From JANLTP01 sp031363055 (GTDB lineage Bacteria > Pseudomonadota > Gammaproteobacteria > Burkholderiales > Burkholderiaceae_E): DNA of 64,000 nucleotides. Location of the stretch: positions 1-64,000 of the forward strand of contig JANLTP010000241.1 in NCBI GenBank assembly GCA_031363055.1, given 5' to 3'. Numbering within the stretch: the stretch's first letter is position 1; each line of letters starts with the position of its first letter. The notes under the pieces are model-generated. The model worked only from the letters and a program-made list of their open reading frames with translations. It made no database searches and had not been told where the DNA came from. Shown piece after piece: positions 1 through 9,037 of the stretch. The position numbers and the translations under genes were made by a program.

Positions 1-157
1 CCGGTTCAATTGAAAAACTCGATCCTGGCCAATAGAAAATCCCGATATTTTCCTTATGCGCGGCAAGCCGCGACTCGAAACGTATCGATGTCATTACGGG
101 TGCGTATTAGTGAACTAGGGTGTCGAGTTACGATACAAAGTTCGATCTGTAGCAAGC

Positions 158-895
158 TCAGGCCCGAACAATAATCGGGAATTGCGCGACCAATCCGTCC
201 GAGCCGGGTACGAACGGAACGGTCAAGGCACCGCGATCGGCATCGGCGCGCAAACGGCGCCACAACATATCGCCGGCATTACCCGGATCGCCATCGACAT
301 AGAGCTGCGTTGTGAGCAATTCGCGTTGCCCGAGTTTGACCTTGAAATGAATATGCGGGGTGCGGCCTGGATACGGGGTCGGGCGAATGGTGCGGAATCG
401 ATACTGGCCATCCGAACCGACGTTGAAACGGCCGAAGCCCTGGAAGTCAGGATCGGCGCGATTGCCGTCACCCGGATGATCATAATGTCCGTCCTGGTCA
501 GACTGCCAAATCTCGACAACGGCACCGCTCACCGGTTTGCCGCTCAGGTCCGTCACCGTTCCCTGCACCCAAACCGGCGCGCCACGTCGATATTGCCGCG
601 CGCCGTTTCGAAGCAAATCGAAGTCGGCATCCTTGGGCATCACAACCGGGTAAAAGGGTCCCTCCATCTGAGCGGGCGTATAACGACGCTCAGTCGGCTG
701 AATCGCGCGTGAGTCAGGCGATGGTGTGTTCGCTTGCCCATCAGACTGCGCCTGAGCCTGAGCCTGCGTTCTCGAGGAGACCCAGATTGCCGGTGCCGCG
801 ATAATCAGTGCGCTCGCCCGTCGTCGGGCAATATGGACCGGCTTCGAATTCATTGCTTTGACATCGACGCCTACAGCGGGATTGTGAATGGACAT
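158..895 (-). CDS. Intradiol ring-cleavage dioxygenase, exported
   Basis: A 245-residue protein of the protocatechuate 3,4-dioxygenase/catechol 1,2-dioxygenase fold. The family uses non-haem Fe(III) to cleave catechol-type rings between the two hydroxyls. All four expected iron ligands can be placed: Tyr138 (in DGHYDH), Tyr175, His181 and His183 (in PGRTPHIHFKV). EGPFYP at 78-83 is also typical. The N-terminus has an arginine cluster (ARRRAS) followed by a hydrophobic stretch ending near a QAQAQA run, which looks like a signal sequence, possibly Tat-type. The start at 895 has a weak AAGG ribosome site; Met15 (853) is an alternative. It is transcribed alone, in the same direction as the monooxygenases to its right. 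The substrate cannot be read from the sequence; such exported forms are less well studied than the cytoplasmic PcaGH enzymes. Confidence 0.85.
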   Translation of the reverse strand: MSIHNPAVGVDVKAMNSKPVHIARRRASALIIAAPAIWVSSRTQAQAQAQSDGQANTPSPDSRAIQPTERRYTPAQMEGPFYPVVMPKDADFDLLRNGARQYRRGAPVWVQGTVTDLSGKPVSGAVVEIWQSDQDGHYDHPGDGNRADPDFQGFGRFNVGSDGQYRFRTIRPTPYPGRTPHIHFKVKLGQRELLTTQLYVDGDPGNAGDMLWRRLRADADRGALTVPFVPGSDGLVAQFPIIVRA

Positions 896-1086
896 GGCCT
901 TGCACCTTCAGTTTGGCGATCTACAGTGTTTACGCGGCAACACACTAAATTCGGTTTTTTATCAAGAGCCATCAAAGTAACTTGAAATTGTGGCTGTTTC
1001 GGGAAGATTGTCGGCAAAGGCTGTGCTTTTATGAAGAAACATTATGACTTTGTAACTCCTCAAGTCTGCCGACCAACGCTCAATCA

Positions 1087-2940
1087 TCAACGAAACTCCA
1101 AGCCCTCAAACCTCCCCGTACTACGCCACTCCTCCAGATACTTGAAATACGCGGTAGCACCGGCTGGATAACCGACATACAGCTTCGCCGCTGCGCCCAG
1201 ATCCTTGCCTTCATTGTTGTAGTAGCCCGGCGTGCAATCCGGTGAACTGGTCATTCGGCCAACGCTGGTCAGCAGCAACTCGACCCAGGCGTTTTCGGCC
1301 GCCTCGGAGACTTCAACTTCATGGTGGCCGTGATCTCGCGCATAGGCGACCACCGTCGCAATGGTGCGGGCCGCTTCGGTCAGATTGTGCGGTACGTTCG
1401 AGATCAGATTGGCGCCCTGGGTCGGCTGCACGAAGAAGGCATTCGGAAAGCCGTGGACATGGATCCCATGTTTGCTGCGCATGCCTTCGGCCCAGTGCTC
1501 GGACAGGAGGCGCCCCTGGCGACCGATCAGATCGAAACCCGTGCGACGCTGCAAGGGTGTGCCGACTTCGAAGCCGGATGCGTAAATGATGCAATCAACC
1601 GGGTACTCCTGACCGTCGACCATCACACCGGTTTTTGTGATCCGCTCCACGCCCTTGCCATCGGTATCGATGAGCTGCACATTCGGATTGTTATAGGCCT
1701 GCAAATAGGCGTCATGAAAGCATGGCCGCTTGCACAGTTGCCGATACCAGGCCTTTAGTTTCGCCGCCGTTTCGCGCTCCTTGACAATTGAATCGGCACG
1801 CGCGCGGATCTCCTCCATCTTCTGAAAGTCGGCGTCTTCGTAGGCGGCCAGCATCTTGGGTACGGTGCGCTCCTTCGGCGGCAATTGCCTGATCTGTTCG
1901 CGAATCCGTCGGGCCAGATCGGTCCAGCCATCCTGTACTAGGTCGACTTCTGCATTACCGCCGGCCTGATTGGCGGTGAAGTTCTCGAGCCAGCGTTGCT
2001 GCCAACCAGGCGTGGCAATGCTCGCAAACCAGTCAGGGTCGATCGGTACGTTGCCGCGAACATCAACCGATGACGGTGTGCGCTGAAATACATGCAGGCT
2101 TTGGGCGGCACGGGCGAGATGCGGCACGCATTGCACCGAAGTCGCGCCGGTGCCGATGATCGCCACGCGCTTGTCGGCGAGTTTGTGCATCGGCGCGCCG
2201 GCGGGATTGCCGTCTGTGTACCCATAGTCCCAGCGGCTGGTGTGAAACGAATGCCCCTGGAACTCCTTGATACCGGGTATGCCGGGCAACTTCGGCACAT
2301 GCAGCGGCCCGGTGCCCAGGCCAATGTATTGCGCGGTGAACGCATCGCCGCGATCGGTGCGAATCAACCAGCGCGAGTTCGCCTCGATCCAGCTCACCGA
2401 CTGTACCTGGGTGTGGAACAAGGCCTGATCATAGAGCTGGTAGTGCTTGCCAATTCGCTGACAATGAGCGAGGATTTCCGGCGCATGAACATACTTCTCG
2501 CTCGGCATATGGCCGGTTTCCTCGAGCAGCGGTACATAGACCATCGCGGCGGTGTCGCACTGCGCACCCGGATAACGGTTCCAGTACCAGGTGCCGCCGA
2601 AGTCACCGCCTTTTTCAACGATGCGAACGTCCTTGATGCCCGCTTCGACGAGCCGCGCCCCGGTCGCCAGGCCAGCGAAGCCGCCACCGATAAAGGCAAA
2701 GTTCACATGATCGGTTTTTGGCGCGCGCTCAACTCTGGGCGTGTACGGGTCTTCAAGATAGTGCGCCAGTGCGCCCTTGATTTCCAGATACTGATCATTG
2801 CCGTCGGCGCGCAAGCGCTTGTCGCGCTCGGCGAGGTACTTGCGGCGCAGAGCCTCTTTGTCAATGACGGGTTGATTCAAGTGGTGCCCTTCAGGAGTCG
2901 TTACGACCCGTAATGTATTCAAGCAGTGTGTGTCCGTCAT
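1087..2940 (-). CDS. Flavin-containing Baeyer-Villiger-type monooxygenase
   Basis: A FAD- and NADPH-dependent monooxygenase of the cyclohexanone/steroid monooxygenase type, which inserts oxygen next to a ketone. The FAD Rossmann motif GGGFAG is near the N-terminus, the Baeyer-Villiger fingerprint FQGHSFHTSRWD lies in the first third, and a second, NADPH-binding motif (GTGATS) follows about 30 residues later. Start choice is uncertain. ATG at 2940 overlaps the upstream flavin hydroxylase by 50 bp; an earlier in-frame ATG lies at 2970. A TTG at 2880 sits just after the upstream stop with a GAAGGG ribosome site 6 nt away and would give 597 residues. The overlap with the upstream gene shows co-transcription. 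The substrate is unknown; a cyclic or steroid-like ketone, or a ketone made from an aromatic, would fit. Confidence 0.85.
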   Translation of the reverse strand: MTDTHCLNTLRVVTTPEGHHLNQPVIDKEALRRKYLAERDKRLRADGNDQYLEIKGALAHYLEDPYTPRVERAPKTDHVNFAFIGGGFAGLATGARLVEAGIKDVRIVEKGGDFGGTWYWNRYPGAQCDTAAMVYVPLLEETGHMPSEKYVHAPEILAHCQRIGKHYQLYDQALFHTQVQSVSWIEANSRWLIRTDRGDAFTAQYIGLGTGPLHVPKLPGIPGIKEFQGHSFHTSRWDYGYTDGNPAGAPMHKLADKRVAIIGTGATSVQCVPHLARAAQSLHVFQRTPSSVDVRGNVPIDPDWFASIATPGWQQRWLENFTANQAGGNAEVDLVQDGWTDLARRIREQIRQLPPKERTVPKMLAAYEDADFQKMEEIRARADSIVKERETAAKLKAWYRQLCKRPCFHDAYLQAYNNPNVQLIDTDGKGVERITKTGVMVDGQEYPVDCIIYASGFEVGTPLQRRTGFDLIGRQGRLLSEHWAEGMRSKHGIHVHGFPNAFFVQPTQGANLISNVPHNLTEAARTIATVVAYARDHGHHEVEVSEAAENAWVELLLTSVGRMTSSPDCTPGYYNNEGKDLGAAAKLYVGYPAGATAYFKYLEEWRSTGRFEGLEFR

Positions 2941-4531
2941 AGGGCCATGCGTTGCCGCGCCAGGCCACATGTTGATCCGGACGAATCAAGGTAAATGGCG
3001 TTGGGTATAAGGCCGCGACGCCGCCTTCAGCGGGTTGAATGACCTTCAGCGAAAGTCCAAGCGCCGCCGCTTGCGCGCAGGCCCTCTCGATCTGCTGCAC
3101 GGGCGAGCCGGGCAGGGCGAGCAGGGTAAACGCCGCGCCGAAGTGATCGTAGAGCGAGCTGCCATCATGTAACCAGGCATGCGGCGCCAGGCTGCCGGGT
3201 CGTGACGACGGTACGTAATTCAGAAAGTCCGGCGCGGGTGCCGATGTTCCATCGCCCCTGATGATCGGCGATGCTTCATATCGATATCCGAGTACGACCC
3301 CGAGCGTCACAAATTCGCGCAGCTTCGCCACCTGAATGCGCGCGCCGATCTGGCGGCGCAATTGTGCGCCAGCCGGAGTCTCGTCCTCAATGCCCGCCGC
3401 GGCGAGTTGATTGCCTAGCGTGGCGTGGTTGGCGACCGCTTCGTCGAGCACATATTCATGAACCGGCCGGCGCTCGGCTTCGTAACTGTCGAGCAGCCCA
3501 GCACCGCCCCAGCCCTGCATGACGGCCGCCAGTTTCCAGCCCAGATCAACGCTGTCGGCGATGCCCATGTTCATGCCATAGCCACCAAAAGGTGGGTGCA
3601 GATGGCAGGCATCGCCGGCCAGAAAAGCGCGGCGATCGCGGTAGCGGTCGCTGATGAGTCGACTGGCCAGCCATTCGTCAGTGCTCAACACCTCGTAAGG
3701 CAGATTGATACCCGTCGATTGGGCAATCAACGCGGCCGACTCAACCGCACCGTACTGCGTGCCCTCGGGCAGCTTGGTAGGCATGAAGAACCATTTGTCG
3801 TCGCGATCCATCGGGCCGATCAGGCTCGGAACATCGTTGTTGACTTGCCAATACATGACCGCCGGCCCGTGGCGATGCGCTTGCGCCAGGCCCGGCGCCC
3901 GGAACACGATATTCAGGTTACGAGACAAGCCCGGTTCGCCCTGCATTCGAGCGCCAATCGCCTCGCGAACGATGCTGCGCGCGCCGTCGGCGCCGACCAG
4001 GTAGTCGACACTCAGCGCAAAATCTTCGCCGCGCGAGCGGTCGTGCAAACGCGCGTGCACGCGGTCCGGCGATTGCTCGAAGCCGCGCAGTTCGCAATTG
4101 AATCGCAGCTCGACACCGGGCAGCGATTCGGCATGCGCGCGCAGCACTTCTTCGAGGCTGTATTGCGGTATCCACTGCGCATGTTCCGAGTACAGTGGAT
4201 TGCGACCCGGTGCGCAATAAAACGCATTTTCGAAGCGGGTCAGCTCCGGGCCGGACAAACGAGTTACGAACACGACGTTGGACGGGTAGTTTGGTCCGAA
4301 CGGTGAGGCGGCGCGCAGTTGGTCGGCAATGCCCCAGCGCCGCAAATGCTCGCGAGTGCGTACGTTGGTGGTCTTGGCGCGGGCGGCATGTCCAACCCGC
4401 AAGTTGCGCTCGACCACCAGGCAGGGGATGTTTCGGTGGCCCAGTTCAATGGCGAGCGCCAAACCGACGGGTCCTGCGCCAATGATCAGAACACGGGGTG
4501 CATGCGGTCGTGCCGATAGGGTTGGCTTCAT
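2891..4531 (-). CDS. FAD-dependent aromatic hydroxylase (PheA/TfdB/MhpA type)
   Basis: A 546-residue group A flavoprotein monooxygenase, a family that hydroxylates phenolic or polyketide-type rings with NAD(P)H and O2. Visible motifs are the N-terminal FAD site GAGPVG (residues 18-23), the DG motif VGADGARSIV in the middle, and the GD motif LAGDACHLHPPFGGYGMN that binds the FAD ribityl chain. The C-terminal thioredoxin-like extension is consistent with the TfdB/MhpA branch. It is the first gene of a two-gene operon with the Baeyer-Villiger-type enzyme, whose reading frame begins inside or right after its 3' end. It is divergent from a CoA-transferase gene. A joint role in breaking down one cyclic or aromatic compound is inferred. 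Confidence 0.85.
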   Translation of the reverse strand: MKPTLSARPHAPRVLIIGAGPVGLALAIELGHRNIPCLVVERNLRVGHAARAKTTNVRTREHLRRWGIADQLRAASPFGPNYPSNVVFVTRLSGPELTRFENAFYCAPGRNPLYSEHAQWIPQYSLEEVLRAHAESLPGVELRFNCELRGFEQSPDRVHARLHDRSRGEDFALSVDYLVGADGARSIVREAIGARMQGEPGLSRNLNIVFRAPGLAQAHRHGPAVMYWQVNNDVPSLIGPMDRDDKWFFMPTKLPEGTQYGAVESAALIAQSTGINLPYEVLSTDEWLASRLISDRYRDRRAFLAGDACHLHPPFGGYGMNMGIADSVDLGWKLAAVMQGWGGAGLLDSYEAERRPVHEYVLDEAVANHATLGNQLAAAGIEDETPAGAQLRRQIGARIQVAKLREFVTLGVVLGYRYEASPIIRGDGTSAPAPDFLNYVPSSRPGSLAPHAWLHDGSSLYDHFGAAFTLLALPGSPVQQIERACAQAAALGLSLKVIQPAEGGVAALYPTPFTLIRPDQHVAWRGNAWPYDGHTLLEYITGRNDS

Positions 4532-4577
4532 GGAGGGGTGAGGTGACGGGCAGCGAAGGTTGGCAGACGCGATCGAT

Positions 4578-4597
4578 GTTAAATCAATTCGATTAAC
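4578..4597. promoter_or_regulatory. Candidate operator in the hydroxylase/CoA-transferase divergent gap
   Basis: GTTAA and TTAAC arms separated by 10 bases in the AT-richer part of a 194-bp divergent intergenic region. The symmetry suggests a dimeric regulator site shared by both directions, but no regulator gene is adjacent. The evidence is symmetry and position only. Confidence 0.25.
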
Positions 4598-4725
4598 CTC
4601 GAGTGAACCGCGACCGCTGTTTACCTACGCATCGAACAGAGCGCGAAAGATACAATCGATTCGATGCCGTTTCAGACCACGTTTCAGTCCGCATTTCAGT
4701 TTCCAACTCCGACAGGCCTATCGTC

Positions 4726-5931
4726 ATGATCTCTGGACCCTTACCACCCCCACTGGCCGGTATTCGAATCCTCGATCTTTCGGCCGTCTACTCCGGGCCC
4801 ATGGCTGCCGCGCTGCTGGCCGACCAGGGGGCAGATGTCATCAAGGTCGAGAGTCCAGGTGGTGATATTTGCCGCAATATTGGTCCCGCCAAAGGCGATA
4901 TTTCGGCGACCTTTGTTGCGATGAACCGGGGCAAGCGTTCGATTGTTCTGGACTTGAAGAAGAAAGCCGGTCAGGAAGTGCTGCACGACCTGATTGCGCG
5001 TACCGATGTGCTGATGGAGAATTTTCGACCGGGCGTCATGGCCAAACTCGGCTGTGATCGCGACACGCTGAACCGAATCAATCCACGCCTGATTTATCTG
5101 TCGATTACCGGTTTTGGTCAAGACGGCCCGTACACCGAGGCGCGCGTCTACGATGCCGTGATTCAGGCGGTGTCGGGCATGTGCGCCTCGCATCTCGAAA
5201 AGCCGGGCGGCGAGCCCGGTCTGGTGTCGACGACCATCTGCGACAAATTGACCTCGATGACGGCCGCGCAGGCGATCAGCACGGCGCTGCTGGCCCGCGA
5301 GCGCGATGGTCATGGCCGCGTGATCGAACTGAACATGCTTGATACGGCGCTGGCGTTCAACTGGCCGGATGCCATGTACAACCATATGTGGCTTGATAAT
5401 CCGCCGCCGGCGTTTCCCGAGGTTGGTGGCACCTTGCGCCCGTACAAGACGCGCGACGGCTATCTGACCACCATGACGCCGCAGCAAGATGAGTTCAATG
5501 CCTTGTGCAAGGGCCTGGGTGCGCCGGAGTTGGCGCAAGATCCGCGCTTTTCGACCCTGGCGGCGCGCTCGCGGCATCCGAAAGAAATCCGGGCAACCCT
5601 TGAGCCATTGTTTGCCGCGCAAGATACCGGACCGCTGGTCGACCGCTTGCATGCGGCCGATGCGCCGGTCGGCAAGGTCAATCGCAAGCCCGAAGTGCTG
5701 ACCGATCCGCAGGTGGTTCACAACCGTGCGTTGGTTGAAATCGACCAGGGCGCGCTGGGCCGGATTCGGGTGGCCCGGGCGGCGGCTCGATTCGACTCGA
5801 TCGATCCGCCCGCGTTACGACCGGCGCCGCATCTAGGCGCCCACAGTGAAGAAGTGTTGCGTGAATTGGGTTACGATGCAGATCGAATTGAGCTGCTCAA
5901 AAAAACGGCGGTGCTTGGCTCACCCCGATAG
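4726..5931 (+). CDS. Family III CoA-transferase (CaiB/BaiF)
   Basis: A 401-residue CoA-transferase of the CaiB/BaiF/formyl-CoA transferase family, which moves CoA between carboxylic acids through aspartyl-CoA intermediates. The start at ATG 4726 gives the usual beginning (LAGIRILDLSAVYSGPMAA); the open frame extends further upstream but that part has no family character. Typical blocks follow: LLADQGADVIKVE, MNRGKRSIVLDLK, ENFRPGVMAKLG and ITGFGQDGPY. It is followed after 9 bp by a Bug-type binding protein. This pairing is frequent in Burkholderiales and suggests uptake and CoA activation of one carboxylic acid. The acid is not identifiable. Confidence 0.88.
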   Translation: MISGPLPPPLAGIRILDLSAVYSGPMAAALLADQGADVIKVESPGGDICRNIGPAKGDISATFVAMNRGKRSIVLDLKKKAGQEVLHDLIARTDVLMENFRPGVMAKLGCDRDTLNRINPRLIYLSITGFGQDGPYTEARVYDAVIQAVSGMCASHLEKPGGEPGLVSTTICDKLTSMTAAQAISTALLARERDGHGRVIELNMLDTALAFNWPDAMYNHMWLDNPPPAFPEVGGTLRPYKTRDGYLTTMTPQQDEFNALCKGLGAPELAQDPRFSTLAARSRHPKEIRATLEPLFAAQDTGPLVDRLHAADAPVGKVNRKPEVLTDPQVVHNRALVEIDQGALGRIRVARAAARFDSIDPPALRPAPHLGAHSEEVLRELGYDADRIELLKKTAVLGSPR

Positions 5932-5940
5932 GAGACATTC

Positions 5941-6954
5941 ATGCAATCTGTCGTTTGGCGCATCAAACTTGCGAGTTCGGTGTGCGGTCTGCTCGCCGGG
6001 TTGAAGATACTGGGCGTCATACTGCTGCCGGTTCTGAGCGCGCCGGCGTTCGCCCAAACCGCCAGTGACTTCCCGAACAAGCCGATTCGCATGCTGGTGC
6101 CGTTCGCGGCTGGCAGTGGCGCAGACAGCTCGGCCCGCGTGGTTGCCAATGAATTGCAGCGCACCTTGGGACAGTCTGTGCTGGTCGAGAACAAGCCCGG
6201 TGGCAGTGGCGCGGTGGCGGCACTGTCCGTCAAGCTGGCACCGGCCGACGGCTACACCATTTTCGTCGGTACCAGTTCTCCCATGACGGTCAATACGATC
6301 GTGATCAAGAATCTGCCCTACGATCCGGTCAAGGATTTCAAGGCCCTGCACGGCATTGGTCGAAGCCAGAATGTCTGGTATGTGGCCAATGAGTCGAGCG
6401 TGAAATCGCTGCCCGAGCTACTGGCGCTGGGCAAGACCCGGCAACTGACGATGGGGACCTATTCGGCTGGTTATCAGATAGCTTTCGAGTGGGTCAGCTT
6501 GCTCTCGGGCATCAAGTTCACCTACGTACCCTACAAGGGCCAGGCGCAGATATTCACCGATATCGTCGGCGGCCAGCTCGATGTCGGGGTCGGTGATCTC
6601 GGTGGCGCGTTGGCGCTGCTTCAGGGTGGCAAGTTTCGCGCGATTGCGGTGTCAGGCGAAAGCCGTCATCCGGCCTTGCCGAATGTGGCGACTATCAAGG
6701 AATTGTTTGCCGAATATTCAAACTATGCTTGGACGGCGCTTTGGGTTCGTAGCGATACGCCTGCCGATATTCATGGCAAGCTGACCAACGCGGTTCAACA
6801 GGCGCTGCGCACGGCAGAGTACACGCGCTACCTCGAGTCGCAAGGCAGCGAGTCGATGCTGCAGTACGGACCGGAGCCGATGGGCAAATATCAGGCTGCA
6901 GAGATCGCGCGTTTCAAAGCGATCGCAGCGGCCGCTGGGATCAAGCCGGAGTAG
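5941..6954 (+). CDS. Bug/TctC-family periplasmic substrate-binding protein
   Basis: A 337-residue binding protein of the tripartite tricarboxylate transporter (TctC/Bug) family. A hydrophobic signal sequence ends near AFAQ (about residue 39). The mature protein opens with FPNKPIRMLVPFAAGSGADS, and NKPGGSGAVAA and ADGYTIFVGTSS follow, all typical of the family. An AGGAG ribosome site lies 7 nt upstream. No TctA or TctB membrane partner is present nearby; Burkholderiales genomes usually carry many such orphan Bug proteins. It sits directly behind the CoA-transferase and is probably co-transcribed. The ligand is likely a carboxylate, but this is inference. Confidence 0.88.
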   Translation: MQSVVWRIKLASSVCGLLAGLKILGVILLPVLSAPAFAQTASDFPNKPIRMLVPFAAGSGADSSARVVANELQRTLGQSVLVENKPGGSGAVAALSVKLAPADGYTIFVGTSSPMTVNTIVIKNLPYDPVKDFKALHGIGRSQNVWYVANESSVKSLPELLALGKTRQLTMGTYSAGYQIAFEWVSLLSGIKFTYVPYKGQAQIFTDIVGGQLDVGVGDLGGALALLQGGKFRAIAVSGESRHPALPNVATIKELFAEYSNYAWTALWVRSDTPADIHGKLTNAVQQALRTAEYTRYLESQGSESMLQYGPEPMGKYQAAEIARFKAIAAAAGIKPE

Positions 6955-6955
6955 G

Positions 6956-7471
6956 TCAGGATCGATTGTTCAGCAAATCAATGTAGGCATCCGCGATCAG
7001 TTGCTCGGCCCTTACGCCCAGCGTTTGCATCAGATCACGGGCTTCATGCTCGGCCGCCAGCACCGGATCGCCATCGGCCAGTACGACTTCCAGTTCCATG
7101 AAATCGCCGAGCCCGTCGACTCGATCCAGATGGATTCGAGTCCGCCCCACCAGATACAACGTCCGCTGCTTGACGACCCGTCCGACAATTCCATAGGCCA
7201 GCGTCAGCGCCGCCCGCAAGTCGGCGGGGTTGGCGACGTCGACGATCTGGTAGAAAGAATTCTTAGGGCCTGATTGGTCGGCGCGCTGATAAAAGATGAG
7301 CTCGGCGCTGCCGTCGGCAAATTCGCGCAACTTCAGGCGTCCATTGGGACAGGCGAAAAATGTGTCGTCCTGCGCAATTTCAACAGGCCCACGGTCGGCA
7401 ATTTTACGGACCTTCGGTTCGAGCCCGCTGCGGTCGGCAACCCGTGCCTTGATCTCGATATTATTGGCCAT
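6956..7471 (-). CDS. CYTH-domain protein (class IV adenylate cyclase/triphosphatase-like)
   Basis: A 171-residue CYTH (triphosphate tunnel) protein. The start at ATG 7471 gives an N-terminus with IEIKAR, the usual metal/phosphate-binding opening of the family; the first acidic residue of a strict ExExK is Asn here. Downstream blocks LKLREF and AELIFYQRAD, and the strand FMELEVVL, fit the tunnel barrel. Family members hydrolyse triphosphates such as thiamine triphosphate or make cAMP, and sequence alone does not decide which. The open frame runs 103 codons further upstream, but that part lies over the divergent GST promoter region and is not protein-like. It is divergent from the GST gene. Confidence 0.75.
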   Translation of the reverse strand: MANNIEIKARVADRSGLEPKVRKIADRGPVEIAQDDTFFACPNGRLKLREFADGSAELIFYQRADQSGPKNSFYQIVDVANPADLRAALTLAYGIVGRVVKQRTLYLVGRTRIHLDRVDGLGDFMELEVVLADGDPVLAAEHEARDLMQTLGVRAEQLIADAYIDLLNNRS

Positions 7472-7552
7472 CAGAGTGTTTTTAAAAATATCGGTTTGCG
7501 TTATGCTTGTGACTCTAACCCACAGTGGGCGAAAATCCCCGGAGGAGACTCG

Positions 7553-8197
7553 ATGAAGATCTATGCTGACCCGATTACCGTCAATTGCCGCAAGGTACTG
7601 GCGGGCCTGAACCTTATGAGCGTGCCGTTCGAGCGGGTTCATGTCGACTACTTTACCGGCGGACAAAAGTCCGCCAGTTACAAGGAAATCAATCCGAACG
7701 AGTCGATGCCAGCCATGGTTGATGGCGATTTTGTACTCTGGGAATCGAACGCCATTTTGCAATACGCGGCCGACAAACATGGCAAGGCGGCCTTCTATCC
7801 GACCGAGCTCAAGGCCCGTGCCGACATCAACCGCTGGTTACTCTGGGAGTCGTCCGCCTGGTTCCCAAGTACCTATGTTTACTTGGTTGAAAATTGCGTC
7901 AAACCCTTGCTGCAAGCACAGCCCGATCCAGCCGTGATCGCCGCGCAGGACGCCAATTTTCACAAGCTGGCCGGTATCCTTGATGCGCGACTCGCCAAGA
8001 CCGAATGGTTGACCGGTAACTCGCCGACCATAGCTGATATCGCGATTGCCGCGCCGATGCATCTTCATCCTTACCAGCAACTGCCGCTGGACGGACATCC
8101 CAACCTCAAACGCTGGATGACCGAGAAGGTTGAAATGCTGCCGTGCTGGGACCAGACCTATGTAGGCCCCGGATTTACTCTGACCAAGGCCGCCTGA
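7553..8197 (+). CDS. Glutathione S-transferase family protein
   Basis: A 214-residue GST with an N-terminal thioredoxin-like domain and a helical C-terminal domain. It begins MKIYADPITVNCRKV; PAMVDGDF and the Glu64-Ser65 pair (WESNAI) mark the glutathione gamma-glutamyl site. The C-terminal domain carries LTGNSPTIADIAI, the usual folding motif with its Asp. The start ATG 7553 is fixed by a strong GGAGGAGA ribosome site. It is followed by a CmcJ/NvfI-like oxygenase 21 bp downstream, so the two are probably co-transcribed. The role may be conjugation or dehalogenation of a xenobiotic, or protection from oxidised products; substrate unknown. Confidence 0.88.
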   Translation: MKIYADPITVNCRKVLAGLNLMSVPFERVHVDYFTGGQKSASYKEINPNESMPAMVDGDFVLWESNAILQYAADKHGKAAFYPTELKARADINRWLLWESSAWFPSTYVYLVENCVKPLLQAQPDPAVIAAQDANFHKLAGILDARLAKTEWLTGNSPTIADIAIAAPMHLHPYQQLPLDGHPNLKRWMTEKVEMLPCWDQTYVGPGFTLTKAA

Positions 8198-8218
8198 GCT
8201 CGAGGACGGGAATCAATC

Positions 8219-9037
8219 ATGGAATCGCCAGCCTTCGTTAAATCTCGGATGAATTATTCGGTGGATAACGGTACGCCACCGGATTACTACTTTTATGAGC
8301 CGGACCCGTCGGTGAAGTTGAATCCACCTGGAACCGATTCTCGTGAAGTCAAGATTTACGATGGTTGGCCCAGGGTGCATGACTTTTCGCTCGATCGCGA
8401 AGGCTTCGTGCTGAAGCCGTTCGAGGCGAAGTTCGCGCTATTCGACGACGACGACGCCATCAAGACCGCGTTCTATGCGCAAATTGTCGATTTCGTCAAA
8501 ACCAACACGGGTGCCCAGCGGGTTGAAGTGTTCGACCACACGATTCGCAAGCGCCTGCCGCCCGATCTCAAAGCACAGACAACCGTACAGCGACCTGCGG
8601 TCATGCTGGTGCACAGCGACTACACGGTGAAATCCGGGCCGCAACGCGTGCACGACTTGTTCCCCGATGAAGCCGATGCGCTATTGGAAAATCGCGTTGC
8701 GTTTTATAACGTTTGGAAGCCGCTGTACCGGCGCGTCGAAGAATTACCGCTGGCCATGTGTGATGCCAGCTCGGATGCCGATGACGACATGTTGATCATG
8801 GAACTCAAGTACCGTGAGCGCACCGGCGAAATTTACGTGATGCGCCATTCTCCCGAGCATCGCTGGTACTACTTCCCGAATATGGAACCCGAACAGGCCT
8901 TGATGTTGAAGACCTATGATTCCGAAACCGATGGCCGCGCCCGATTCATGGGCCACAGCGCCTTTGAGGATCCGACCACCCCGATCGGTGCGCTCAAGCG
9001 CGAGAGCATTGAGGTTCGAACGATGGCGTTTTTTTAG
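8219..9037 (+). CDS. CmcJ/NvfI-like oxidoreductase (GA4 desaturase family)
   Basis: A 272-residue protein resembling the CmcJ/NvfI/AsaB family, which includes fungal tailoring oxygenases and cephamycin CmcJ. The recognisable blocks are a VHSDYT motif (His132, Asp134) that could supply an HxD iron facial triad, FYNVWKPL, WYYFPNMEPEQALMLKTYDS, GHSAFEDP (His246) and the C-terminal RESIEVRTMAFF. Family members use non-haem iron, some with 2-oxoglutarate. It follows a GST gene in the same direction, and its 3' end overlaps the convergent FimV-like gene by 4 bp. The substrate is unknown; bacterial relatives outside antibiotic clusters are largely uncharacterised. Confidence 0.75.
   Translation: MESPAFVKSRMNYSVDNGTPPDYYFYEPDPSVKLNPPGTDSREVKIYDGWPRVHDFSLDREGFVLKPFEAKFALFDDDDAIKTAFYAQIVDFVKTNTGAQRVEVFDHTIRKRLPPDLKAQTTVQRPAVMLVHSDYTVKSGPQRVHDLFPDEADALLENRVAFYNVWKPLYRRVEELPLAMCDASSDADDDMLIMELKYRERTGEIYVMRHSPEHRWYYFPNMEPEQALMLKTYDSETDGRARFMGHSAFEDPTTPIGALKRESIEVRTMAFF

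Noticed and set aside
2092..2913. Long plus-strand frames within the Baeyer-Villiger and hydroxylase genes
   Set aside because: They are shadows of the flavoenzyme genes, with no motif and no ribosome site.
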